DNA of 31,878 nt, from positions 1 to 31,878 of the forward strand of contig JAZRHK010000015.1 of NCBI GenBank assembly GCA_045644725.1, read 5' to 3'. Positions 1 through 7,198 of the stretch are shown here, in pieces. Source of the stretch: CAAGNP01 sp045644725 (GTDB taxonomy: Bacteria; Bacteroidota; Bacteroidia; Bacteroidales; UBA932). The translations under genes were made by a program, and so were the position numbers. Under the pieces are notes generated by a model. It was not told the origin of the DNA and made no database searches. It saw only the letters and a program-made list of their open reading frames with translations. Each line of letters starts with the position of its first letter. Position 1 is the first letter of the stretch.

Positions 1-379
1 TACTTACTCTTACATTACCTGTACCCGTTCAGCTACCGAGACAGTAACTGTTCATCCTGCAGAGATCATAATTATCGAGGGTATCCTCATCTTCACTTGT
101 GAGAAGTTGAGGGAACTCCTCGATATTCTTGTTTTCGTCGACGCAGATGCCGATGAGAGACTTTTGAGGGTTATTGCCCGAGACATCATTGAGCGCGGAA
201 AAAGTGTTGAGGACACTATGGAGCGATATGTGATGACGCTAAAACCTATGCATCTGCAGTTCATTGAGCCCACCAAGCGTTTCGCAGATATAATCATACC
301 TCAAGGTGGACACAATCAAGTGGCAATAGACATTTTGACCGCTACCATTGAAAAAGCGCTTCAACATAAGGATAGATAA
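1..379 (+). CDS. udk: uridine kinase, 3' part (5' end outside the window)
   Basis: This is the C-terminal part of uridine kinase, which phosphorylates uridine and cytidine with ATP or GTP in the cytoplasmic pyrimidine salvage pathway. The reading frame is open from base 2 and shows about 125 residues. The visible blocks are the EGIL strand, the DADADERLLR segment with the Arg-rich lid (RVIARDIIERG), the KPMHLQFIEPTKR stretch and the PQGGHNQVAIDIL tail, all characteristic of the Udk/phosphoribulokinase fold. The P-loop lies upstream of the window. The stop codon lies inside the next gene, whose likely TTG start overlaps by 32 bases. Family assignment is very likely; only the missing N-terminus is unknown. 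Confidence 0.93.
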   Translation, partial: TYSYITCTRSATETVTVHPAEIIIIEGILIFTCEKLRELLDILVFVDADADERLLRVIARDIIERGKSVEDTMERYVMTLKPMHLQFIEPTKRFADIIIPQGGHNQVAIDILTATIEKALQHKDR

Positions 380-1088
380 CGACGAGAAGGCTGGATTGTA
401 CCTAACGGTAATTTTCCACCTTGTTCTCCTTATCATCATTCTGGCTTACTCCATCCACAGGACTGTAAGCCAGGAGACCTCTTTTGTCCTGGACTTTACC
501 CGTCAGGAGGAGTTGGAGAGAGAGCAGGAGATAAAGGCATTTAAGGAGAGTGTGAGTGCCGAACTGGATGAACTTATTGCCCAGTCGCGTCAGAGCGCTC
601 CGCGCAATGTGGCTGTGGATGCTTCGCGCAGTGGAGAAAGATTGCGCGATGACAGGAGCGCAAATCCATCCCAGGTGTATGATGAGGCCCGCCGTCTGCA
701 GGAGAAACTGGATGCTTCACGCAGGGAGGCGCAACAGGCAATTGATAGCGAGGAAGATATTGCCATTGGCAATAAAAAAGATGAATCAGCAACAAAGGAG
801 ACCTATGTGGGACCATCCGTTCTGTCTTACCGCTTGGATGGCCGTAAAGGGCAATCACTGCCTATTCCTGCGTACAAATGTATGGGTGGGGGTGATGTTA
901 CAGTCGCGATCATTGTGAACAGAAAGGGTTATGTGACTGCTGTTAAAGTGGTGGAAAATGTCTCATCTGCAGATGTGTGTCTGCAGGATTATGCAATGAA
1001 AGCGGCCAAACGCTCCCGTTTTACCGCATCCGCTACTGCTCCCGAGCGTCAGGCTGGGGAGATAGTCTATAGGTTTATTGCCCAATAG
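348..1088 (+). CDS. TonB-like energy transducer family protein
   Basis: The product (246 residues from a TTG start) has a short basic N-terminus, one membrane segment at about residues 17-35, a long charged region likely to form coiled coils (about 52-80 and 108-135), and a C-terminal domain (about 168-246). That domain shows the alternating hydrophobic pattern of TonB/TolA C-terminal domains, with a GDVTVAIIVNRKGYV strand pair. This suggests an inner-membrane protein spanning the periplasm, but the partner (an ExbBD-type motor or an outer-membrane receptor) is not visible here. The start is uncertain: TTG at 348 overlaps udk by 32 bases and keeps the basic residues before the membrane segment. 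A second in-frame TTG near 396 would remove them. No Shine-Dalgarno is seen. Function beyond the family is inference. Confidence 0.72.
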   Translation: MKKRFNIRIDNDEKAGLYLTVIFHLVLLIIILAYSIHRTVSQETSFVLDFTRQEELEREQEIKAFKESVSAELDELIAQSRQSAPRNVAVDASRSGERLRDDRSANPSQVYDEARRLQEKLDASRREAQQAIDSEEDIAIGNKKDESATKETYVGPSVLSYRLDGRKGQSLPIPAYKCMGGGDVTVAIIVNRKGYVTAVKVVENVSSADVCLQDYAMKAAKRSRFTASATAPERQAGEIVYRFIAQ

Positions 1089-1100
1089 GGAGGATTTTTA

Positions 1101-1108
1101 TATTTTTG
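1101..1108 (+). promoter_or_regulatory. promoter -7 box (TATTTTTG) before rpiB
   Basis: The octamer TATTTTTG matches the Bacteroidota sigma-ABfr core TAnnTTTG and lies 29 bases before the rpiB ATG, in the 49-base gap after the TonB-like gene. A TTTATTG stretch at about 1073-1080 could supply a poor -33 element. It would give a leader of roughly 20-25 bases. Assigned by motif only. Confidence 0.5.
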
Positions 1109-1137
1109 TAGAATAAACTATCTAAAAATATAATACT

Positions 1138-1566
1138 ATGTTAGGAATAGCAGCTGACCACGCAGGTTATGAATTGAAGAATACCCTAATCGAGTATCTT
1201 AACGGACTTGGTTATGAGGTAAAAGACTTTGGTACACACTCTTCTGAAAGTATGGACTATCCAGATGTAGCACACCCTCTTGCAGAAGAGGTCGAATCTG
1301 GCAAACTCGAAAAAGGTATCGCCATCTGCGGCTCAGGCAATGGTATCAGCATGACCCTGAATAAACACCAAGGTATCCGTGCAGCGCTATGCTGGAACAC
1401 CGAACTTGCAGCCCTCGCACGTCAGCACAACGACGCCAATATCCTCTCACTTCCAGCACGCTTTATCGACACCGATACAGCGAAAGCTATAGTGAAAGCA
1501 TACCTTGAAAGCGATTTCGAAGGGGGAAGACATCAGCGTAGAGTAGAAAAAATCGCTTGCAAATAA
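1138..1566 (+). CDS. rpiB: ribose-5-phosphate isomerase B
   Basis: RpiB interconverts ribose 5-phosphate and ribulose 5-phosphate in the non-oxidative pentose phosphate pathway. The 142-residue length is normal for the family. Visible residues are the ADHAG substrate loop (D7, H8), the catalytic cysteine C64 in ICGSGNGIS, and H97 in the ARQHNDAN block, which corresponds to the ring-opening histidine region. The ATG at 1138 follows a promoter core and a 49-base gap, so rpiB probably heads its own unit with truB. Its TAA stop shares a base with the truB ATG (TAATG), suggesting translational coupling. LacAB-type isomerases are related, but the motifs and the single-gene context favour RpiB. Confidence 0.93.
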   Translation: MLGIAADHAGYELKNTLIEYLNGLGYEVKDFGTHSSESMDYPDVAHPLAEEVESGKLEKGIAICGSGNGISMTLNKHQGIRAALCWNTELAALARQHNDANILSLPARFIDTDTAKAIVKAYLESDFEGGRHQRRVEKIACK

Positions 1567-2324
1567 TGGCTGCACCAGAAATCAATCCTATTGTAATAAA
1601 AAAGGGTGAACTCACCACCCTCGTACCAAATATGGAGAATTATCCGGAGGGGATTCTTATCCCCTTCGATAAGCCTCTTGAGTGGACCTCTGCCGATGTG
1701 GTCCGCAAACTCAAATTCAAATTCCAGTACTTTTTCAAGAACAAGAAGCTTAAAGTGGGACACGCCGGGACACTTGATCCCCTTGCCACCGGTATGCTCA
1801 TCATCAGTCTGGGAAAGGCCACCAAAATATCTGAGAAGCTACAGGCAGAGAAGAAAGAGTATATCGCAGATGTGACATTTGGTGCCACCACCCCCAGTTA
1901 TGACCTTGAAAAGGAGATAGATGCCACCTACCCATATGAACATATCACATCAGAAAAAATAGAGGAGGCACTCAAAGGGTTTATCGGCACACAGGAGCAG
2001 GTACCACCCATCTTCTCTGCCAAATATGTGGATGGAGTCCGTGCATACGAGATGGCACGCGAAGGTGTTGAGGTGGAGCTCAAATCTGCCACCATCACCA
2101 TCTACAATATCGAATTATTGGAATACAATGCCCCTACAGCACGTATCAGAATAGAGTGCTCAAAGGGGACCTACATCCGTTCTTTTGCACGCGATCTTGG
2201 CCTCGCTCTTCAGAGTGGTGCACACCTGACAGCCCTTCGCAGAACCCAGTCAGGCAATTTTCATCTAGAGAACGCTATTACAATGGACGAGTTCGTCACG
2301 TTTTATACGGAGAACAAGTTTTAG
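1566..2324 (+). CDS. truB: tRNA pseudouridine synthase B
   Basis: TruB converts uridine 55 in the T-loop of tRNAs to pseudouridine. The 252-residue product carries the motif GHAGTLDPLATG with catalytic D71. It also has the KxY block (KKEYIADVTFG), the VPPIFSAKYVDGVRAYEMAR segment and the SKGTYIRSFARDLG motif, all in the usual order. I chose the ATG at 1566 because it overlaps the rpiB stop as TAATG; an upstream TTG at 1557 would add only three residues. It is the last gene of the plus-strand group and is followed by a long repeat-rich gap. No separate PUA-like C-terminal extension is evident, which is common in short TruB forms. Confidence 0.94.
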   Translation: MAAPEINPIVIKKGELTTLVPNMENYPEGILIPFDKPLEWTSADVVRKLKFKFQYFFKNKKLKVGHAGTLDPLATGMLIISLGKATKISEKLQAEKKEYIADVTFGATTPSYDLEKEIDATYPYEHITSEKIEEALKGFIGTQEQVPPIFSAKYVDGVRAYEMAREGVEVELKSATITIYNIELLEYNAPTARIRIECSKGTYIRSFARDLGLALQSGAHLTALRRTQSGNFHLENAITMDEFVTFYTENKF

Positions 2325-2345
2325 TCGCCCTTGATCATAAATTTG

Positions 2346-2368
2346 CCGACGCAGTGGATAGGGGTGCT
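2346..2368 (+). repeat. 23-bp direct repeat, copy 1
   Basis: This copy is identical over 23 bases to positions 2730-2752 and contains the dodecamer GACGCAGTGGAT followed by AGGGGTGCT. Its right end runs into the left arm of the 13-bp inverted repeat and forms a small hairpin GGGTG-CTA-CACCC. The two copies lie 384 bases apart. Confidence 0.9.
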
Positions 2369-2568
2369 ACACCCATAGTGATGCGAATGACTTTGCGGAG
2401 TGCGTTAAGCGAATGAGCGGCGAATCGCCGTGTGGCGCAGCTAATGCCGGACTTTGTCTGATGACGTTAGGTGTGCGTAGCACGACTAAAAGGAAGAGTT
2501 GTCCGGCAAGGCGATGTGAGCGAAATCCGTAGCATGGAGCAACTTGTCATGAGCGACTATGGGTGTAG
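2367..2568. repeat. inverted-repeat-bounded structured segment
   Basis: The arms CTACACCCATAGT (2367-2379) and ACTATGGGTGTAG (2556-2568) are perfect 13-base reverse complements. The similarity continues weakly inward (ATGAC is shared after a CG). Between them lie a perfect CGGCGA/TCGCCG stem (2418-2430), a hairpin TAATG...CGTTA with an inner CGGAC/GTCTG stem (2442-2469), and GTGC-GTA-GCAC (2473-2483). The arrangement resembles a small non-autonomous element or a structured RNA. No target-site duplication or transposase is visible, so mobility is speculation. Confidence 0.6.
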
Positions 2569-2616
2569 TAGAGCATAACTGTATGTCGGACGAAGTCTGA
2601 TGACAGATTCATAGTC
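2555..2616. repeat. nested hairpin (GACTATG...CATAGTC)
   Basis: The arms GACTATG (2555-2561) and CATAGTC (2610-2616) enclose a second hairpin with CTGT/ACAG and TCGGAC/GTCTGA stems around a GAA loop. The inner motif CGGAC-GAA-GTCTGATGAC closely matches CGGAC-TTT-GTCTGATGAC in the hairpin at 2442-2469. The same hairpin motif is thus present twice with a changed loop but kept pairing. The left arm overlaps the right arm of the 13-bp inverted repeat, so alternative folds are possible. Confidence 0.6.
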
Positions 2617-2729
2617 GGGGCCGTCTTGATATATGAGTGAGCCGGGTATGATGATGGAAAAAGTTACCTCAGAATAGAGATAGGTATGACGGGAAGAAAG
2701 ATTCTCATCTGGGGCTGAATGGAAAATAA

Positions 2730-2752
2730 CCGACGCAGTGGATAGGGGTGCT
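2730..2752 (+). repeat. 23-bp direct repeat, copy 2
   Basis: This is identical to 2346-2368. Here GACGCAG (2732-2738) also pairs with CTGCGTC (2758-2764). A third, shorter copy of the core GACGCAGTGGAT is at 2805-2816. No gene is associated with it. Confidence 0.9.
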
Positions 2753-2925
2753 TTTCGCTGCGTCGTGTCTGTTTTTTTTGGGTGTAGGGCTGTTTTTGCT
2801 CTATGACGCAGTGGATTATGCCGTTTGGTGGTGCGTTGCTGACAGGAGATGTGGAAGTGTATATAAAAGAGGTGCGTCGCAGAGGGCTGATACAGTGAAG
2901 GTCCGGGGAAGAGAAAGGAATTACG

Positions 2926-2956
2926 GAAAAAGAGATGCCCGGTCGGGACCGGGCAT
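2926..2956 (-). terminator. rho-independent terminator of the dcw-gltX operon
   Basis: ATGCCCGGTC (2935-2944) and GACCGGGCAT (2947-2956) are perfect reverse complements and form a GC-rich stem of about eight or nine pairs. Read on the minus strand, the stem is followed by CTCTTTTTCC, a good U-tract. It lies 55 bases after the gltX stop. On the plus strand no T-run follows, so it is mainly a minus-strand terminator. Confidence 0.8.
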
Positions 2957-3011
2957 GACGTATTTGGTGTGATTCAGCGATCAATTACGGAATGATGAGT
3001 GTGCGCATGTG

Positions 3012-4565
3012 TTATAGTGTGGCGAGTGCGCGGTCGATGCGGGCTGCAAATTCTTCGCGACCGATAAGCCATATGATGTCTGCTACGCCAGGACCGTTCT
3101 GCGCACCTACAAGGGATAGGCGGAGTGAGTTCATCACTTTGCCCATTGGCCAGCCGTTGTTTACGATAAGGTCGTGCAGTCCTGTCTCAAGGCTCTCTTT
3201 AGTGTAAGGATCGAGTGCCATCACATAATCTTTGACCTGTGATACAAGTGAAGGAATCTCATCTTTCCAGAATTTGGCTACTGTAGCAGGATCATATTCT
3301 GCAGGTGCCTGGAAGAAGAAGTGTGTCAGATTCCAGAAGTCACCGATAAAGTGTGCTCTGCTTTTCATCAGACCACATACTTTGGTCACAAATTCAAGAT
3401 CGGCATCGATACCTTTTTCAGCCAGAACTTTTGAGAACTCCACTGCGATAACCTTGTCGTCCATCATACGGAGGAATTCGGTATTGAACCATTTGGCTTT
3501 CTCAGGGTTGAATTTGGCACCTGATTTCACCACTCTGTCCAGAGAGAATATATCTACAAGCTCTTCAAGTCTGAAGATCTCCTGCTCTGTACCAGGGTTC
3601 CAGCCCAATAGAGCAAGGATATTGACAAATGCCTCAGGCAAGTAGCCGTCTTCGCGGTATCCACGTGATACCTCTCCCTCAGGTGATACCCATTTGAGGG
3701 GGAATACAGGGAAACCGAGGCGGTCGCCGTCGCGTTTGCTGAGTTTGCCCTTTCCATCAGGTTTGAGTAGCAGTGAAAGGTGTGCAAAGCGAGGTTGGGT
3801 CTCCTGCCAGCCGAATGCTTCGTAAAGCATATAGTGGAGTGGGAGTGAAGGGAGCCACTCCTCTCCTCTGATTACCTCTGTAACCTCCATCAGGTGGTCA
3901 TCCACAATGTTGGCAAGGTGGTAGGTTGGGAGCTGGTCTGCGGACTTCCAGAGTACTTTATCGTCAAGCGTGTTGGTGTTTACCTCAATATGCCCACGGA
4001 TGAGGTCGTCCATCTTTACAATCCTGTTTTCTGGCATTTTGAAGCGGATGGTCCATCCGGTGGTGGTCTCTACCAGATTCTTGCACTCCTCTTCAGAGAT
4101 GGTGAGGGAGTTGCGGAGCTGTCCGCGGGTCTCCCAATTGTATGTGAAGGTCTCTTTTGCAGCCTCTTTCTGTTTGCGGAGTTCAGCAAGCTCTTCAGCT
4201 GTGTCAAAGGCGTAGTATGCATAGCCGTTCTCTACAAGCTGCTCTGCATATTTGCGATAGATGCTTCTGCGCTGTGACTGTCTGTATGGAGCGTGTGGAT
4301 GTCTCTCTGATGGGACCTCTGGAATGGTTCCATCCTCATTGACACCCTCATCAGGGAAGATGCCGCACCATCTTAGTGATTCAATGATATATTGCTCTGC
4401 TCCAGGGACAAATCTCTGTGAGTCTGTATCTTCGATGCGGAGTATAAAATCACCGCCTCTCTGCTTTGCAAAGAGGTAGTTGTATAGTGCAGTCCTTACA
4501 CCACCCATATGTAGTGGTCCTGTAGGGCTGGGGGCAAATCTTACTCTGGTTTTTCTTTCGCTCAT
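3012..4565 (-). CDS. gltX: glutamyl-tRNA synthetase
   Basis: GltX charges tRNA-Glu with glutamate using ATP. The 517-residue class I synthetase shows the HIGH-like motif PLHMGG (H19), a KLSKR loop (274-278), the IEDTD segment and the VIRGEEW block. The C-terminal anticodon-binding region ends with the conserved NGWPMGKVMNSLRLSLVG segment. Length fits the family. Whether it is strictly discriminating or also charges tRNA-Gln cannot be told from the sequence. The start codon lies one base after the ftsZ stop, with no promoter seen in between, so it appears to be the last gene of the dcw transcript. A strong terminator follows it. Its place directly after ftsZ is notable. Confidence 0.95.
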   Translation of the reverse strand: MSERKTRVRFAPSPTGPLHMGGVRTALYNYLFAKQRGGDFILRIEDTDSQRFVPGAEQYIIESLRWCGIFPDEGVNEDGTIPEVPSERHPHAPYRQSQRRSIYRKYAEQLVENGYAYYAFDTAEELAELRKQKEAAKETFTYNWETRGQLRNSLTISEEECKNLVETTTGWTIRFKMPENRIVKMDDLIRGHIEVNTNTLDDKVLWKSADQLPTYHLANIVDDHLMEVTEVIRGEEWLPSLPLHYMLYEAFGWQETQPRFAHLSLLLKPDGKGKLSKRDGDRLGFPVFPLKWVSPEGEVSRGYREDGYLPEAFVNILALLGWNPGTEQEIFRLEELVDIFSLDRVVKSGAKFNPEKAKWFNTEFLRMMDDKVIAVEFSKVLAEKGIDADLEFVTKVCGLMKSRAHFIGDFWNLTHFFFQAPAEYDPATVAKFWKDEIPSLVSQVKDYVMALDPYTKESLETGLHDLIVNNGWPMGKVMNSLRLSLVGAQNGPGVADIIWLIGREEFAARIDRALATL

Positions 4566-4566
4566 A

Positions 4567-5790
4567 TTATTGTTGGTTTTTTAATTCCTGTTCTTTTCTT
4601 ATTCTTCTGGCGAATGCTGTTTCATTCTCCATATCTGTTATGTTTATACCTGGGGTATAGATGGTAGCTGTTGCCATATTGAATGGTGAAAGCTTGATGG
4701 CAAGTTCGTTGTTGTCTGGTGTTTGGGGTGCCTCCTTGATAGCTATCTCATTCTCGTCCAAGTCTATTTCGTCCCCCATGTCGCGTGCTTTCTGGAACAC
4801 TGGTGGAGGGGTCAGGTGAACCAGAATACCTGTGGCAACAATGGTTACACTGATAGTGCCTGCCTCCATGTTGTCATCATAAGCTACACCTCGTTTGAAG
4901 TTGAATGCATTTCCTGTATATTCGGTAACATAGCTGATAATCTGTTCCATTTCGGACATCTTTAGAGAGTCCTCCTTGCTGGATGTAATATTGATGAGGA
5001 CATTCTTGGCAGACTTGAGACTATAGTCCTTGATAAGGGGAGAGGTGAATGCCCTCTCTACGGCGAGTCTTGCCCTGTTTTTTCCATTAGCTTCACCGGA
5101 GCCCATGATGGCCATACCGCTGTCTTTCATTACACGTCGTACATCGGCGAAGTCCACGTTGATGTAGCCGTGGCCTGTTATGATCTCAGCGATACCTTTG
5201 ATGGCGGTTTTAAGCACAGCGTCCGCTTTTGGGAATGCTTCCCAAATGTTCAAATCTCCATAAATGTCATATATCTTCTGGTTGTCGATGATAAGGAGTG
5301 AGTCAACATTTTTGGAGAGTTCCTGGATGCCTTCGTATGCTCTTCTAAGGAACTCGGTACCTTCGTCACGGAATGGTTGGGTTACCACCGCGATGGTCAG
5401 TATCCCCATATCCTTGGCTATCTTTGCAATTACTGGAGCAGCACCTGTTCCTGTACCACCGCCCATTCCAGCTGTGATGAAGAGCATTTTAGTGCCATCA
5501 TCAAGCCTCTTTTTTATTTCATCCACTTTTTCTATGGCCAGACGTCTCCCTTCATCAGGATCACATCCTGCACCAAGGCCCTCTCCCAACTGGAGTTTGT
5601 CTATGATAGGAGAGTCAATAAGTGACTGACTGTCTGTATTGCATACCAGAAAATCAACATCATTGATACCATCCCTGAACATCTGGTTGACAGCGTTGCA
5701 TCCGCCTCCGCCAACACCTACAACTTTGATTATGTTTTGTTTGACCTTCCAGGAGTCAGGTACAACATTTACATTTATATCTTCATTCAT
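4567..5790 (-). CDS. ftsZ: cell division GTPase FtsZ
   Basis: FtsZ polymerises into the Z-ring that organises division at midcell. The 407-residue protein shows the glycine-rich GVGGGGCNAVN loop, the tubulin signature GGGTGTG (110-116) and the T7 catalytic loop NVDFADV (211-217). The C-terminal subdomain runs to about residue 330. A short variable linker follows, and the tail is basic and Gln-ending (RRIRKEQELKNQQ). I do not see the DIPxFLR-type terminal peptide of proteobacteria. The ATG at 5790 is preceded by a near-perfect Shine-Dalgarno overlapping the ftsA stop, unlike its neighbours. It follows ftsA by 11 bases and precedes gltX by one base. Confidence 0.97.
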   Translation of the reverse strand: MNEDINVNVVPDSWKVKQNIIKVVGVGGGGCNAVNQMFRDGINDVDFLVCNTDSQSLIDSPIIDKLQLGEGLGAGCDPDEGRRLAIEKVDEIKKRLDDGTKMLFITAGMGGGTGTGAAPVIAKIAKDMGILTIAVVTQPFRDEGTEFLRRAYEGIQELSKNVDSLLIIDNQKIYDIYGDLNIWEAFPKADAVLKTAIKGIAEIITGHGYINVDFADVRRVMKDSGMAIMGSGEANGKNRARLAVERAFTSPLIKDYSLKSAKNVLINITSSKEDSLKMSEMEQIISYVTEYTGNAFNFKRGVAYDDNMEAGTISVTIVATGILVHLTPPPVFQKARDMGDEIDLDENEIAIKEAPQTPDNNELAIKLSPFNMATATIYTPGINITDMENETAFARRIRKEQELKNQQ

Positions 5791-5795
5791 AATTG

Positions 5796-5803
5796 CCTCC
5801 TTT
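5796..5803 (-). promoter_or_regulatory. strong Shine-Dalgarno sequence of ftsZ
   Basis: On the minus strand the ftsA stop runs into AAAGGAGG, placed five bases before the ftsZ ATG. This is almost fully complementary to the 16S rRNA 3' end. The other gene starts examined here show no or only weak matches (a partial AAAGGAAC before ftsW). Confidence 0.75.
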
Positions 5804-7190
5804 ACGCTTCATTGTCTGCTTCCGTGGTTCCAAATATATCACCAATCTCACCGATTGTCCCTTTCAAGAGATCTTTAAATTTTCTTTTTGGCTTGGCTGG
5901 TGTCTGCGTTTTGGTTTTATTGTTTTTGGTATCAGTAGAGATGGTAGTCTCCTCACCGAATATGTTGGTCTCCACCACTTCGTTTTTGGTCTCTACAGGT
6001 GCAGGGATAGTAAGAGTATCCATGTCATGTCCATCAATCACATCAAACCCTTTGAGGATGAGTCCCACAGCTGTTGAGCAACTTGGCTTGAATACCTCTT
6101 CCACCGATGTTGACATGATGCAGAATGTGTCAGGCTGTGCCAATCTTACATTTGTCTCCAGAATGTGTTTGGCCAGAATCTGGATATGGTTGATTCTGGA
6201 AGATCCTCCGGTCAGTACTACACCTGCGCGCAGTTTCCCCTTGAATCCTGATTGCTCAATTTCATATGCAACAGTTGCGAGGATTTCACTCACTCTGGCC
6301 TCTATCACTGAGGCGAGCAGTTTGAATGATATCTGTTTGGTAGTGGTACCATCCCTACCGGGTATATTTATGACTTTTGACTCCTGAGCATATTCACTCA
6401 AGCACGATCCATGCTGTTTTTTCAATGTCTCGGCATCTTTAAGTGATACACCGCATACTTGGCGGATATCCTCTGAGATTGATTTGCCTCCAAACGGAAT
6501 GACAGCAGTGTGCCTTACCACATTGTCCTCTATAATGAGCAAATCTGTGGTGCCTCCTCCTATGTCGACAACAGCAACACCAAGCTCCATGTCGTCATCT
6601 TCTATGACAGCTCTCGCTGAAGCAATGGGTTCCAGGAGCATTCTTTGGATTTTGAGCCCCTTACGATGGATTACCTCTGCGCATGATTTGACTGCATTTG
6701 CGCGACCTACGAAAAGGCGGAAGAATGCCTCAATATCCTTTCCTATCATACCTGCAGCCTCTGTAATGTACATGTGTTCATCCACGTTATATGACTGAGG
6801 AATCACATGCAGCACTTTCTCGCCGGGATTTACACTGTAGTTGTACATCTCTCTGGTCCATCCGCTCACCTCTTTGTCTGTAATGATGTCCTGAGGAAAC
6901 ATCCTTATTTTCTTGTTTGAGGCAGAGGTGCATCTGATGGCTTGCCCGGCAATGCCAACATATACCTCTTCTAACTCAAACTCTTCATCCTCTATCTGTC
7001 TGTTGACAGAGTCAATAGTGGGGGTAAGGGCATTCAATACCTTCTGGATATTGATTACCTCACCTCTCTTGATGCCGTCAGAGGGGAACTCGCTGTAGGC
7101 GATAATCTTTATGCCTCCTGCAGACTTCTCCCCTACGATTGTAGCCACTTTGGTGGTACCTAAGTCAATAGCTGCTACGTAGTTGCTCAT
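5802..7190 (-). CDS. ftsA: cell division protein FtsA
   Basis: FtsA is the actin-like protein that tethers FtsZ to the membrane and recruits later divisome proteins. The 462-residue sequence has the phosphate-1 motif DLGTTKVAT (9-17), the phosphate-2 motif DIGGGTTDL (209-217) and the adenosine-type block GVVLTGGSSRI (near 323-333). A 1C-type subdomain lies between about 85 and 165. After a low-complexity Thr/Lys-rich linker (about 400-435) comes a basic amphipathic helix, RKFKDLLKGTIGEIGDIF (436-453), the expected membrane-targeting sequence. A short acidic tail follows it. It sits between ftsQ (8-base gap) and ftsZ (11-base gap), the standard order. Confidence 0.96.
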   Translation of the reverse strand: MSNYVAAIDLGTTKVATIVGEKSAGGIKIIAYSEFPSDGIKRGEVINIQKVLNALTPTIDSVNRQIEDEEFELEEVYVGIAGQAIRCTSASNKKIRMFPQDIITDKEVSGWTREMYNYSVNPGEKVLHVIPQSYNVDEHMYITEAAGMIGKDIEAFFRLFVGRANAVKSCAEVIHRKGLKIQRMLLEPIASARAVIEDDDMELGVAVVDIGGGTTDLLIIEDNVVRHTAVIPFGGKSISEDIRQVCGVSLKDAETLKKQHGSCLSEYAQESKVINIPGRDGTTTKQISFKLLASVIEARVSEILATVAYEIEQSGFKGKLRAGVVLTGGSSRINHIQILAKHILETNVRLAQPDTFCIMSTSVEEVFKPSCSTAVGLILKGFDVIDGHDMDTLTIPAPVETKNEVVETNIFGEETTISTDTKNNKTKTQTPAKPKRKFKDLLKGTIGEIGDIFGTTEADNEA

Positions 7191-7198
7191 AAATGTAT

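Larger units (their letters stand above)
2325..3011. other. 687-bp non-coding, repeat-rich region between convergent truB and gltX
   Basis: No credible gene is seen on either strand. Open frames here are short, lack recognisable motifs and run across hairpins. The left part (about 2340-2620) is dense with inverted repeats; the middle (2730-2820) repeats part of the left end; the right end has a terminator hairpin. The sequence GACGCAGTGGAT occurs three times (2348, 2732, 2805). No tRNA-like or known riboswitch fold was recognised. It could be a small non-autonomous element or dispersed intergenic repeat, a structured RNA, or decayed DNA; the sequence alone does not decide. Confidence 0.75.

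Noticed and set aside
2156..2416. Open frame running from truB into the intergenic region on the plus strand
   Set aside because: Most of it is an alternate frame of truB. The extension only reads through the direct repeat, so it is probably not a gene.
2340..2620. tRNA, known riboswitch or CRISPR array in the hairpin-rich region
   Set aside because: There is no cloverleaf with a T-loop signature, no conserved riboswitch core that I recognise, and no regular repeat-spacer pattern.
2664..2984. 106-residue open frame on the minus strand of the intergenic region
   Set aside because: It crosses the terminator hairpin and the direct repeat, has no recognisable motif, and its composition (Ser/Pro/His/Arg) looks like a random frame.
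3894..4277. Long open frames antisense to gltX and other dcw genes
   Set aside because: They are shadows of well-supported genes with full motif sets and have no independent support.
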